Shown here: one piece after another, positions 52,884 through 62,459 of the stretch
Numbering within the stretch: the stretch's first letter is position 1
Layout: each line of letters begins with the position of its first letter
Assembly (NCBI GenBank): GCA_029239355.1
Contig: JAQZAZ010000005.1
Location: 62,001 to 126,000 of the forward strand
Length of the DNA: 64,000 bases
Direction of reading: 5' to 3'
Source of the DNA: Sphingobacterium sp.
Lineage (GTDB): Bacteria; Bacteroidota; Bacteroidia; Sphingobacteriales; Sphingobacteriaceae
Translations under genes and position numbers: made by a program
The notes under the pieces: model-generated
The model's database searches: none
Told to the model about the DNA's origin: nothing
The model's input: only the letters and a program-made list of their open reading frames with translations

Positions 52884-53646
52884 TACATTATATACTGCTT
52901 TCTTGTCAGAAAAATATAAACTCCTGCGTAACCGGGGGATTTTTGGAGTCTTGATCGTACCAACGTTGCTCGTTTTTGCGATAGCTGGCTATATTAGTTA
53001 TGATATTGTGAATTCTGGTGGTCCTACAGCAATTCCAAACCCATGGAAGGTTTTGCTTGGTCGGTATGTTTTTCAGTTTTTTTATTTACTTTATCCCATT
53101 CTAGTCGCTTTATTTGTATTTGCCTGTTGTGATGTGGAATACAAGAACAACAATTATAAAATACTTTTTACGATACCCATCAGTAAGACCCATATTTTCT
53201 TTTCGAAAACAATCTTTATACTTCTTACGTTGCTATTTTCTCTGCTTTTTGCCTACACCGCCTTTTTAATGAGCGGGTATTTATTGAGCCAGTTGTATCC
53301 TGTACTCGGTTTTCAGAATTACGACTTTAGGGAAGTTATTTTTTATACTTTTTTGAAACTGTTTGTTACCCTATCGGCTATCGCCATGATTCAGTTGGCA
53401 TTGAGTCTATTGTTCCGGAGCTTTATCTATCCGATTGGTATATCGATGTTCATGCTAGCATTTTCAGTGCTCGTAGCCCAAAAAAGTTTTTCAGATTTTA
53501 TTCCTTACACTGGGGCATATAATGCCCTGATGAATATCCTATCGGAGAATGATTCATTTACCCGACTCGATAACAGCAATATACTTATGATTGTTCTATT
53601 TATGCTGATCAGTTTCTATTTGTTTGGCCGTAAAGGGCAGTTTTGA
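52876..53646 (+). CDS. ABC-2-type transporter permease
   Basis: About 257-residue membrane protein with six helices, including VLIVPTLLVFAIAGYI, FQFFYLLYPILVALFVFACC, TIFILLTLLFSLLFAYTAFL, LSAIAMIQLALSLL, IYPIGISMFMLAFSVLV and ILMIVLFMLISFYLFG. The sequence CDVEYKNNNYKILFTIPISKTHIFFSK is typical for self-immunity-type permeases. Start placed at 52876 (two residues after an alternative ATG at 52870). It overlaps the ATPase gene. Confidence 0.9.
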   Translation: MANTLYTAFLSEKYKLLRNRGIFGVLIVPTLLVFAIAGYISYDIVNSGGPTAIPNPWKVLLGRYVFQFFYLLYPILVALFVFACCDVEYKNNNYKILFTIPISKTHIFFSKTIFILLTLLFSLLFAYTAFLMSGYLLSQLYPVLGFQNYDFREVIFYTFLKLFVTLSAIAMIQLALSLLFRSFIYPIGISMFMLAFSVLVAQKSFSDFIPYTGAYNALMNILSENDSFTRLDNSNILMIVLFMLISFYLFGRKGQF

Positions 53647-53667
53647 TTCTATCTGCTGTTAGATTAC

Positions 53668-56418
53668 TTATTTTCGGTCTAGCTCTTTCTTATAAGCGCT
53701 CGGTGACTGTCCATATCTCTTTTTAAATGCTGAAGCAAAATAGGAAGCCGATGAAAAACCGACACTGCTGAAGATCTCATTGATATGGAGGCCATCTGCC
53801 ATCAGGCTTTTGGCTTTTTTGAGTCTCCTTTCGACAATATATTCGCTGATGCTACAGTCGAGCAACTGTTTAACCTTTCGATAGAGCTGCACGCGCGATA
53901 AGTGGAGTTCGCTCGCAATATCGTCGACGCTCAGCCTTGAATCGGAAAGCTTTGATTCGACAATCGTCGAAAAACTATTGAGAAAGCGTCTGTCGTTGTC
54001 GTTAATGCTATCAGACTGCGAAGTATCAAATTGCTCCACAGTGCTGCTATATTTTTCTTTCAGCTGATGCCTCGATTGTAGGATATTGGCAATCCGCACC
54101 TTAAGGAGGGCAGCATTGAATGGTTTGGTGATATAGTCATCTGCTTTTAAAAGGCTTCCCTCAAGGATAGTTTCTTCGTTGGCAAGTGCACTCAACAGAA
54201 TGACTGGAATATGAGCGGTCTGATAGAAGGTTTTGACATCTTTGAGGATATCTAGGCCACTGCCGTCAGGCAGCATAATATCGGTGAGTACCAAATCGGG
54301 GAAGTGCGTTTTCATAAAACTATTGGCTTGACGCGAATCTCTGGCCAACAATAAATTGTAGTCGCTTTCTAAGATAGATCTGAGGTAGTCTCTGATTTCA
54401 TCATTATCTTCGACAATCAGAATGCTTTTTGATTTATCAGAATGAAAGGAAAGATTCTTTTCGGGGGACTTTACCTCAGGCTCCAGATATTCTTGCTGCT
54501 TGAATACGGGCTTTATGCTAGATTCATCTTTCAGGAGCTCTTCCTGCTCGTAATGAGCATTGCCGATGGGCATCCGTAGTGTAAAGATCGAACCATGGCC
54601 TAATTTGCTGCTGGCCGTGATCTGGCCATGATGTAGCTCGACAATCTGTTTGGCATAAGCAAGACCAATCCCAGAACCATTCCTGCTACCTGTTCCTTGA
54701 TAGAAAGGGTCAAAAATATGCTCTATATCGATAGGTGCAATTCCTAAACCATTGTCCAATACGCGTAAGTAGAAGTAATCTTTGAAGCTATTTTCTTCCA
54801 ATGAAATTTCAATTCTTCCACTGGCTGCGGTATGTTTTATGGCATTGGAAAGGAGATTGGATAGCACCTGTTCCATCAGGTATTCGTCAATCCATACTTC
54901 TTTTAAGATACTTTTGTTAACGTAGCTGACGGATATTCTGTTTTTTTTGAGCAGCGGCCTGAAGCTGTTGATTACCTGTTGTATAAAAGGGTCAATCTGT
55001 ACTGCCGAAACCTGAAGCTTGATCTTTGCTTTGCTGATGCGATGGATATCGATGAGATCGCTTACCAGGCGTTGCAATTTTTTCGCACTTCGTTTGACAC
55101 GTGACAATTGATCTTTGATATCTTCGGCAAGATCCTTCCGTGTTTCGAGATCCTCTATCGGCGCCAGGATAAGAGTGAGGGGAGTTTTGAACTCGTGGGA
55201 GATGTTGGTAAAAAAATTGTTTTTAATTTCCGCTGCCTGCTGAATCTGACTGTTCATCTCAACGATTTGCTTCTGCTGGGACAAGATTTCGCTATTTTTG
55301 ATTTCGAGATGTTTGTTCTTCTCCCAATTGCTTTTGATGACAATGACGGAAACACCGCCAAAAACGACAGCGAGCACCAGACTGACAACAAGGACATTGA
55401 GTATAGACTTTTGATTCTGATAAATACGGTTCTGCTCGGTAATAAATTCCTGTCTTTTGTCGATATCTATTTGTTGCTGTTGGATCTTATGGGACTGCAG
55501 TGCGAGTAGTTCTGCATTTGTTTTGTCAATAACGGAGGTAGCAAGGATGTTCTCGCGTTTATAAGGCTGATTGTTGATAATCGCTAGCGCTATTCGGATT
55601 GCTTCAGTGCCGCCAGTGGGGTACAGCATGGAAGCATACATATGGCCTTGCATAATCTGTTCCAAACCATTGCCTGGACCGGGAAGCGCATCTACACCGA
55701 TGATTTTAATATCCTTTTTGGACTGCGCTTCGTCTAGGGCTTTTTTTACGCCCATGGCCATTTGGTCATTGAAAGTAAAAATGACATCGCTCTGCGCCAT
55801 CTGACTGATGTGCTTTCGCGTTTGGTCATAGGCTGTATTTTTTTCCCATCCCCCGTGGATAATACCGTTTATTTGCATGTCAGATGCTGCCAAAATACTT
55901 TGTTTAAAACCCTTTTCGCGCTCGATGGAAGCCGATGTCCCCGATAGTCCGGTCACTAATCCGACCTTGCCTTTGCCTTGAAGAACAGTTTGGCTATATT
56001 GACCTGCAAGTTTACCAATGGCCAGGTTGTCTGCCCCTACGTATGCATTATATTGACCCGAAGAGGTTTTGCGGTCGGTTACGATCACAGGGATATGAAG
56101 CTGGTATATGGAATCAACGATGGGAGTAAGCGGCTCGGCCTCATTGGGCGAAACGATCAACAAGTCTATATCTGCTTTGGCAAGTTCGCGTATCTGGTCA
56201 ATTTGCAGCGCATTGTTGCCATGGGCATCCCGGTATAAGAATTCAATGTCGGGATTAAAAGAGAGTTCGCGTTTCATTTCCTCGAGCATAGTCTGCCTCC
56301 AGGCATCATTCCCAATGCATTGCGAAAAAGCGATGACCCGCTTCTTTTTTTGGCTTACTGATTGACAACCCAAAAAAAGGAATAGGATCAATAGGCTATA
56401 AACGGTGTGTCTTCCCAT
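53668..56418 (-). CDS. Hybrid two-component system protein with periplasmic sugar-binding sensor
   Basis: One-protein signalling system of about 916 aa. I begin at the ATG at 56418 because it gives a signal with lipobox LFLGC; the frame opens at 56454. Order: type-1 periplasmic-binding-protein sensor (VIAFSQCIGNDAWRQTM to about 290), TM helix (VLVVSLVLAVVFGGVSVIVI), HisKA (FTNISHEFKTPLTLIL), HATPase (LSNLLSNAIKHTA, VLDNGLGIAP, GSGIGLAYAK), receiver (ILIVEDNDE, DLVLTDIMLPDGSG, ITKPFN), AraC HTH (DDIASELHLSRVQLYRKVKQL). The same architecture with a type-1 binding domain is known from the fructose sensor BT1754. Here it is divergent from a sugar porter, so fructose is a likely ligand. Confidence 0.93.
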   Translation of the reverse strand: MGRHTVYSLLILFLFLGCQSVSQKKKRVIAFSQCIGNDAWRQTMLEEMKRELSFNPDIEFLYRDAHGNNALQIDQIRELAKADIDLLIVSPNEAEPLTPIVDSIYQLHIPVIVTDRKTSSGQYNAYVGADNLAIGKLAGQYSQTVLQGKGKVGLVTGLSGTSASIEREKGFKQSILAASDMQINGIIHGGWEKNTAYDQTRKHISQMAQSDVIFTFNDQMAMGVKKALDEAQSKKDIKIIGVDALPGPGNGLEQIMQGHMYASMLYPTGGTEAIRIALAIINNQPYKRENILATSVIDKTNAELLALQSHKIQQQQIDIDKRQEFITEQNRIYQNQKSILNVLVVSLVLAVVFGGVSVIVIKSNWEKNKHLEIKNSEILSQQKQIVEMNSQIQQAAEIKNNFFTNISHEFKTPLTLILAPIEDLETRKDLAEDIKDQLSRVKRSAKKLQRLVSDLIDIHRISKAKIKLQVSAVQIDPFIQQVINSFRPLLKKNRISVSYVNKSILKEVWIDEYLMEQVLSNLLSNAIKHTAASGRIEISLEENSFKDYFYLRVLDNGLGIAPIDIEHIFDPFYQGTGSRNGSGIGLAYAKQIVELHHGQITASSKLGHGSIFTLRMPIGNAHYEQEELLKDESSIKPVFKQQEYLEPEVKSPEKNLSFHSDKSKSILIVEDNDEIRDYLRSILESDYNLLLARDSRQANSFMKTHFPDLVLTDIMLPDGSGLDILKDVKTFYQTAHIPVILLSALANEETILEGSLLKADDYITKPFNAALLKVRIANILQSRHQLKEKYSSTVEQFDTSQSDSINDNDRRFLNSFSTIVESKLSDSRLSVDDIASELHLSRVQLYRKVKQLLDCSISEYIVERRLKKAKSLMADGLHINEIFSSVGFSSASYFASAFKKRYGQSPSAYKKELDRK

Positions 56419-56710
56419 GATTTTTTTTCCCTTTACAATCCGAATATACATCATTTCACTTTTTTTAGATAATCAGTATATGGTTAGTGTATTCATTACA
56501 CTAAAACAGATTGAGATAAATATGTATCATTTTCTATAGGATATGTCTAAAAACTAAAAGTTTGAAAACATGAATTTAATATAAAACATTGATATGTAAG
56601 TGTTTAATGTATTTTTAAAAATGTTACATAAATACATGTTTTTGCTGTATCCAAATTTAAGTTAGTATGAATCCTGAGTTAAATTTGAGTTAATCAATTA
56701 TAGGGAAAAC
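56419..56710. promoter_or_regulatory. Divergent region: MFS promoter with AAATTTRAGTTAR repeats and an ATGTATTT inverted repeat
   Basis: For the porter gene, TAAATTTG (56680-56687) is a perfect -7 box, with TTTA (56656-56659) as a weak -33 at the right distance and an inferred leader of about 20 bases. AAATTTAAGTTAG (56653-56665) and AAATTTGAGTTAA (56681-56693) are near-identical direct repeats, 28 bp apart, with a further GAGTTAA (56676-56682) between. ATGTATTT (56607-56614) and AAATACAT (56630-56637) are inverted. These are candidate binding sites for the divergent hybrid regulator. Confidence 0.5.
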
Positions 56711-58033
56711 ATGAACAAAAACACCGTATTAGCCTGGTCATTTGTAGTGGCGTTGGGCGGATTCTTATTTGGCTTTGATACAGCAGTGATTTCTGGAGCT
56801 GAAAAGGCAGTACAGGAGCATTGGCATCTGAGCGAGTTTCAGCATGGGCTTACAATGGCTATTGCGTTAATAGGTACTGTCGTCGGTGCTGCATTGGGGG
56901 CGTTGCCTTCGGATAAGCTTGGTCGGAAGAATACATTATTTGCTGTGGCGGCACTTTATTTTATTTCCGCCATTGGGAGCGCATTGGCGAATGACTGGAC
57001 TATATTTATTTTATTCCGTTTTTTGGGAGGAATCGGGGTCGGTGTGTCTTCGGTAACGGCGCCAATTTATATTTCCGAAATTTCCCCTGCGGCTTCAAGA
57101 GGCAAGTTGGTGGGTCTCTTTCAGTTTAATGTGGTATTGGGAATTCTGATTGCCTACTTATCCAACTATTTTATCGGACAATTGGGGGAAGAATCCTGGC
57201 GTTGGATGCTGGGTGTGCAATGCTTTCCGTCGCTCTTGTTCTTTATATTGATCTTCTTTATTCCCGAAAGTCCGAGGTGGCTGTTATTGCATAAAAATAA
57301 TTTGTCCGAAGCAACGAAAATCATGAAAAGAATCAATTCTGAAGGTTACGAGCTTGAAATCGAGAAAATCCAGGAATCCAACGATAGGATGGCGGGCGAA
57401 GGTAAATTATTTATACGTGAAAATGCCAAACCGATTTTGTTAGCCCTCTGTTTTGCGCTATTCAACCAGCTTTCGGGTATCAATGCGATTATTTATTATG
57501 CGCCGCGTGTCTTTGAGATGGCTGGCCTCGGCTCGCAGAGTTCGCTGCTATCCACAGTCGGTATCGGGGTAATCAATTTTATTTTCACCTTGGTGGCGAT
57601 CAATTTTATTGATAAGGTAGGCCGCAAAAAACTGATGCTTGTGGGCTCCCTGGGTTTGATCGTATCGCTAGCACTGGTTTCGCAAGCTTTCTACACCGGA
57701 CAGACAACAGGATTTGCTATTACCATCTACCTGATGAGTTTTATCGCTTTTTTCGCCTTCTCGCAGGGAGCGGTGATCTGGGTGTTTATTTCCGAAATTT
57801 TTCCAAATGATGTACGGGCCAAAGGGCAGACATTTGGTAGCCTGACGCATTGGGTGATGGCGGCAATTATCACTTTTTGCTTTCCAGCACTGACGGAGAT
57901 TCTTGGCGGTGGTGGCACCTTTCTGATGTTTGCCCTGTTTATGGTATTGCAGCTTATTTATGTAGTGAAATTTATGCCCGAGACAAAAGGACGGTCTTTG
58001 GAAGATATGGGGCATACTATGAATCTGCATTAA
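56711..58033 (+). CDS. MFS sugar porter (sugar:H+ symporter)
   Basis: 440-residue inner-membrane transporter with 12 predicted helices. Sugar-porter marks: GGFLFGFDTAVISGAE (helix 1), SDKLGRKN, IPESPRWLL at the end of helix 6, QLSGINAIIYYAPRVFE (helix 7) and the closing MPETKGRSLEDM. It imports a monosaccharide released in the periplasm. Gene order next to a PfkB fructokinase and SusC/SusD mirrors the Bacteroides fructan locus, which suggests fructose. Confidence 0.94.
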   Translation: MNKNTVLAWSFVVALGGFLFGFDTAVISGAEKAVQEHWHLSEFQHGLTMAIALIGTVVGAALGALPSDKLGRKNTLFAVAALYFISAIGSALANDWTIFILFRFLGGIGVGVSSVTAPIYISEISPAASRGKLVGLFQFNVVLGILIAYLSNYFIGQLGEESWRWMLGVQCFPSLLFFILIFFIPESPRWLLLHKNNLSEATKIMKRINSEGYELEIEKIQESNDRMAGEGKLFIRENAKPILLALCFALFNQLSGINAIIYYAPRVFEMAGLGSQSSLLSTVGIGVINFIFTLVAINFIDKVGRKKLMLVGSLGLIVSLALVSQAFYTGQTTGFAITIYLMSFIAFFAFSQGAVIWVFISEIFPNDVRAKGQTFGSLTHWVMAAIITFCFPALTEILGGGGTFLMFALFMVLQLIYVVKFMPETKGRSLEDMGHTMNLH

Positions 58034-58213
58034 GTAGGCATTTGTAAGGATAATTAGCTTAACAGCTGACAGCTGCTGTTTTTGAATGAATCAGGTTGTG
58101 ATTGCAAGTAACATAAGCCTGTTGTCACCATTAGAATATAAGGGAAATTAAAATAATCAATTCGGTACACTGTTCTGGCACTCAGCCAAAACGCTGTATA
58201 AAAAAGAGTAAAT

Positions 58214-59170
58214 ATGAGAAACGGAGATAAATCAATACAAGGTATTTGTTTTGGAGAGGTTCTTTGGGACAATCTACCTACAGGCAAAAAATTGGGTGGC
58301 GCTCCTTTGAATGTAGCGTATCACCTGAATAAACTAGGCGTTGTGACGCGTATGCTGACACGCATAGGGCGTGATGAAAATGGAGATGAACTGCTTTCTG
58401 CGTGTGAGCAACTGGGAGTTCCGACAACATTTTTTCAGTTTGACGACAGTTTACCCACCTCAACGGTCGAGGTTACGATTGATGCGGAACGCAATGTACA
58501 ATACGAAATCGTTTATCCTGTTGCTTGGGATAGAATAGCGGTGGATACTGTTGTGCTGGAAGCGGTTGCGGCCGTAGACTTTTTGGTATACGGCAGTTTA
58601 GCCTGTCGGGATGAGGTAAGTTTTCAAAGCTTGTTGTTGTTACTGGAAAAAGCACGTTTCCGCGTGATGGATGTCAATTTGCGCGCTCCATATTTCGGTC
58701 CCGAAAAAATACATAACCTTTTAAAATACGCTGATTTTGTGAAAATGAATGCGGAGGAACTGCACATTATTTCGGACTGGAATGGTGCTACAGCTACCTC
58801 TACTGATCAGCAGCGTGTAGATCTAATCATGGACCGTTTTGCAATTCAGGAAGCTATAGTAACGTATGGTGCAGAGGGTGCAGTGTATCATTTTAAAAAG
58901 GACAATATAAGTTATCATTTTCCAGCATTGAAAGTTCAGGTAGAGGATACGATTGGAAGCGGGGATTCCTTTTTGGCAGCTTTTCTGGCCAAGAGGTTTC
59001 AGATGCAGGATGGTGTTCAACTTGAGGAAGTACTGGAATTTGCAGCTACGCTCAGTGGTTTTGTGACGCAGAGCAGCGGTGCATGCCCCGCTTACAGTCC
59101 TGAAGATATCAATCGCTTCCATTGGCTGAATCCCATCTTTCGCGATAGCGACCTAAAGGTGAAACAATAG
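58214..59170 (+). CDS. PfkB-family carbohydrate kinase (probable fructokinase)
   Basis: 318-residue kinase of the ribokinase/PfkB fold that phosphorylates an imported sugar with ATP. Sequence marks: GEVLWDNLPTGKKLGGAPLNVAYHLNKLG at the N-terminus and DTIGSGDSFLAAFLA with the catalytic Asp in the GxGD motif. Fructokinases of this group carry the same N-terminal GGAPxNVAxHL pattern, so fructose is the preferred guess. Separated from the porter by 180 bp. The gap holds a weak hairpin (58061-58080), so partial termination is possible. Confidence 0.92.
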   Translation: MRNGDKSIQGICFGEVLWDNLPTGKKLGGAPLNVAYHLNKLGVVTRMLTRIGRDENGDELLSACEQLGVPTTFFQFDDSLPTSTVEVTIDAERNVQYEIVYPVAWDRIAVDTVVLEAVAAVDFLVYGSLACRDEVSFQSLLLLLEKARFRVMDVNLRAPYFGPEKIHNLLKYADFVKMNAEELHIISDWNGATATSTDQQRVDLIMDRFAIQEAIVTYGAEGAVYHFKKDNISYHFPALKVQVEDTIGSGDSFLAAFLAKRFQMQDGVQLEEVLEFAATLSGFVTQSSGACPAYSPEDINRFHWLNPIFRDSDLKVKQ

Positions 59171-59244
59171 CTGTTTATGACAAAATAAAATAACCAACAG
59201 CAAGACAAATAATCTAATTAATAATCTACTTATAATAACCAATT

Positions 59245-62200
59245 ATGTTTACAAGACAGCAAGTTATGTTGCTCCCGTCTTTGGCGCTTTTTTCGGTAGC
59301 TGCTTTCGCGCAGCAGACAGAAATTCGGGGGCGGATTTCGGACAGCGGAACAGCAGCTCCTATCGCTGGAGCGTCATTAGTGGTCAAGGGAACCACTCAG
59401 GCAACCAAATCGAATGAAAAAGGGGAATTTGTGTTGCAGGTACCGGCTAACAAAGGTACTTTGGAAATAACCTATGTAGGCTATGAACCTCAGACTATGC
59501 AATTGGGTGATCGGAAATTTCTGGATATCCGATTGATCAGCACCGAAAAGGGACTTGATGAAGTGGTTGTTACAGGCTACCAGACCGAGCGCAAAAAGGA
59601 CCTGACCGGGGCGGTGAGCGTCGTCAATGTGACAGAATTGATGAAAGCGCCTGAAAATAATCCAATGAAAGCACTTCAGGGCCGCGTAGCAGGTATGACC
59701 GTAACCTCTGACGGTAGTCCCAGCGGAGCTGCCACGGTACGGATGCGCGGTATCAGTTCGATCAACAGTAGCCAAGATCCACTCTATGTCATTGATGGCG
59801 TGCCTACACAGGGTGGAATGCATGAGCTGAATGCTAATGACATCGAGAGCATTCAAGTCCTGAAAGATGCTTCCTCAGCAAGTATCTATGGATCACGCGC
59901 AGCAAATGGCGTTATTGTGATTACAACCAAAAGAGGAAAACCCGGCGCACCAAAACTTATGGTTGATGCCTATGCAACCAGCACACATTTTAACAACCGC
60001 ATGAAGGTGCTTAATGCCCAGCAGTATGGACAGGCGCTATGGCAGGCTACGATTAATAGCGGTGGTAATCCGAACAGCAATAATATTGGCTATCAGTTTG
60101 AATGGAACAATGACGCCAATGGTCTACCACAGCTAAATAAGGTCGTTATACCACAATATATCGACCGCGAGCATACGATGTATGCTGCAGATACGGATTG
60201 GTTCGATGAAGTTTCCAAACCTGGTCTGCTCCAATCCTATAATGCCACTTTGAGTTCGGCGACGGATAAGTCGAGCTCATACTTCTCCTTGGGTTATCTG
60301 CGTAATAATGGGACTCTTCGTTATACGGATTTCCAGCGCATATCAGCTCGGATGAATGCCGATTACAAACTTTTTGATGGTAAGCTGGTTGTTGGTGAGA
60401 ATTTTACGGTGAACAATACGGGCGAGGTACAGGTGCCCGGAGATGTTCTGGATCTGTCCCTGAAAGCATTGCCTATCATACCCGTACATACTGTTGACGG
60501 CATTGGTTGGGGCGGTCCAGCGCTGGGAATGAACGATCGCCATAATCCGGTACGACTGCTGCATGACAACAGAAATAATAAATACAACTATTGGCGTTTA
60601 TTTGGGAATGTCTATGCCGATTTGCAGCTTATTAAAGACTTGCGTCTCCGGACAAGCTATGGGATAGATTACGGTAATTATTATAAACGCAACCTGCAAG
60701 TTTCCTACCGTTCGGGTTTTATGAATAGCGATAGAAGTGCTGTCAATATGGAACAGTCACATGGAATGAAATGGACTTGGTCGAATACGGCAACCTACCG
60801 AAAAGAGATTGCTAATCATACGATAGACCTATTGGCTGGTGTTGAAATGAATCGTCAGAATGATATTAGTTTTAACGCATATACCGGTGGCGATGGGGCT
60901 TTTTCTATCGAAACGCCTGAGTATATGTGGCCTGGCGTGAGCACTGGAATTGCTGCCGTCGGTGGTACCTCGACAGGCTTTTCGCTCCTCTCTTATTTCG
61001 GAAAGGCAAACTATTCTTTTGATGACCGTTATTTGGCTTCCTTTACAGTGAGACATGATGGCTCTTCCCGTTTTGGTAAAAATAACCGCTTTGCAACCTT
61101 CCCGGCTGTAACAGCGGGCTGGCGGATTTCATCCGAACGTTTTATGGCGAATACCAAAGATTACATTTCTGATCTTAAATTACGTGTGGGCTGGGGGCAG
61201 ACTGGTAATCAGGGAATTGGCAATCTAGCGACTTATGCACTTTTTGTGCCTGAGTATGGGATCGGTGACCCAACATGGAATATCGTCGATGGTACTGCTT
61301 ATGATCTTTCGGGTTCGGGAACCGGAATTTTACCTTCGGGATACCGGAAAATTCAGACAGAAAACAACGACCTAAAGTGGGAAACTACGACCCAGACCAA
61401 TATCGGTTTGGACTTCACGCTGTTTGGCCAAAGTCTTTACGGGTCGGTTGATTGGTATGTCAAAGCAACAAAAGATATGCTGATTAATCCCGCCTATATT
61501 GGTGTTGTAGGTGAGGGTGGTTATCGCTGGGCCAATGGGGCCTCGATGGAAAACAAAGGCCTGGATTTTACTGTGGGATACCGCAATAAGACCGCTTTTG
61601 GTTTGGATTATGATGTGACCGCTGTCTTATCGTCGTATAAAAACAAGGTAACTCACTTGCCTGTAGCTGTGGAAAACTCCTACGGTGGACGCCAGGGGGA
61701 TAATATTATTGGTAGACCGTTGGGTTCGTTTTATGGTTATGTAACCGATGGGATCTTTCAAAATCAGATGGATGTTGACAATCATGTCAATCAAACGGGG
61801 AAAGGGATCGGGCGATTGCGCTACGTAAATTTGTACGATGCAGATCAGCAAATTACAGACATGGACCGCACCTGGATCGGAAACCCACATCCTGATTTTT
61901 CCTATAGTTTGAATATCGCACTGAAATATAAGGGCTTCGATCTTTCAGTCTATTTTCAGGGGGTACAGGGGATAGATGTTGAAAATTGGCTGAAAAAACA
62001 GACTGATTTTTGGAGTGTAGATGATGTAAACTCCAATAAGGGCGTGCGCCTGCTCAATGCTTGGACACCGCAGAATTCATCTTCGACAATTCCAGCATTG
62101 CAGACGACAAACAATAATGATGAAGGCCGACTGTCCAATTACTTTATTGAAAACGGATCCTATATGAAACTTCGAAACCTGTCTATTGGATACACGTTAC

Positions 62201-62370
62201 CCACAGCAACTGCTTCTCGTTTGCGGATGAGCCGGTTACGCGTCTACCTTACGGGACAGAACCTGTTTACTGTCAAATCGAAAAATTTTACAGGTGTAGA
62301 TCCGGAGAATGTAGGCTGGGGCTATCCTATCCCTACGACATGGACTGCGGGAGTAAATATTGGCTTTTAG
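59245..62370 (+). CDS. SusC/RagA-family TonB-dependent outer membrane receptor
   Basis: 1041-residue SusC receptor. Signal peptide 1-22 (ending AFA), a carboxypeptidase-regulatory-like domain (about 25-97), DEVVVTGY (105-112), and a plug with YVIDGVPTQGGMHELNANDIESIQVLKDASSASIYGSRAANG. Barrel ends WTAGVNIGF. It follows the kinase by 74 bp and precedes SusD. Predicted cargo is a fructan oligosaccharide, judged from neighbours. Confidence 0.95.
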   Translation: MFTRQQVMLLPSLALFSVAAFAQQTEIRGRISDSGTAAPIAGASLVVKGTTQATKSNEKGEFVLQVPANKGTLEITYVGYEPQTMQLGDRKFLDIRLISTEKGLDEVVVTGYQTERKKDLTGAVSVVNVTELMKAPENNPMKALQGRVAGMTVTSDGSPSGAATVRMRGISSINSSQDPLYVIDGVPTQGGMHELNANDIESIQVLKDASSASIYGSRAANGVIVITTKRGKPGAPKLMVDAYATSTHFNNRMKVLNAQQYGQALWQATINSGGNPNSNNIGYQFEWNNDANGLPQLNKVVIPQYIDREHTMYAADTDWFDEVSKPGLLQSYNATLSSATDKSSSYFSLGYLRNNGTLRYTDFQRISARMNADYKLFDGKLVVGENFTVNNTGEVQVPGDVLDLSLKALPIIPVHTVDGIGWGGPALGMNDRHNPVRLLHDNRNNKYNYWRLFGNVYADLQLIKDLRLRTSYGIDYGNYYKRNLQVSYRSGFMNSDRSAVNMEQSHGMKWTWSNTATYRKEIANHTIDLLAGVEMNRQNDISFNAYTGGDGAFSIETPEYMWPGVSTGIAAVGGTSTGFSLLSYFGKANYSFDDRYLASFTVRHDGSSRFGKNNRFATFPAVTAGWRISSERFMANTKDYISDLKLRVGWGQTGNQGIGNLATYALFVPEYGIGDPTWNIVDGTAYDLSGSGTGILPSGYRKIQTENNDLKWETTTQTNIGLDFTLFGQSLYGSVDWYVKATKDMLINPAYIGVVGEGGYRWANGASMENKGLDFTVGYRNKTAFGLDYDVTAVLSSYKNKVTHLPVAVENSYGGRQGDNIIGRPLGSFYGYVTDGIFQNQMDVDNHVNQTGKGIGRLRYVNLYDADQQITDMDRTWIGNPHPDFSYSLNIALKYKGFDLSVYFQGVQGIDVENWLKKQTDFWSVDDVNSNKGVRLLNAWTPQNSSSTIPALQTTNNNDEGRLSNYFIENGSYMKLRNLSIGYTLPTATASRLRMSRLRVYLTGQNLFTVKSKNFTGVDPENVGWGYPIPTTWTAGVNIGF

Positions 62371-62459
62371 CAAAAAGAAACTGAGAATCCACAAATAATG
62401 GACAAAGGAACCAAAAGAATCATCCATCAATATGGAACATGTTAATAAATAGAATTCCA

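Noticed and set aside
58061..58080. AACAGC/GCTGTT hairpin as terminator of the porter gene
   Set aside because: Arms are only 6 bp and the T-run is short; kept as a weak possibility in the kinase entry.
59208..59228. Two AATAATCTA direct repeats before SusC at 59245
   Set aside because: AT-only-like low-complexity sequence; likely to arise by chance in this leader.
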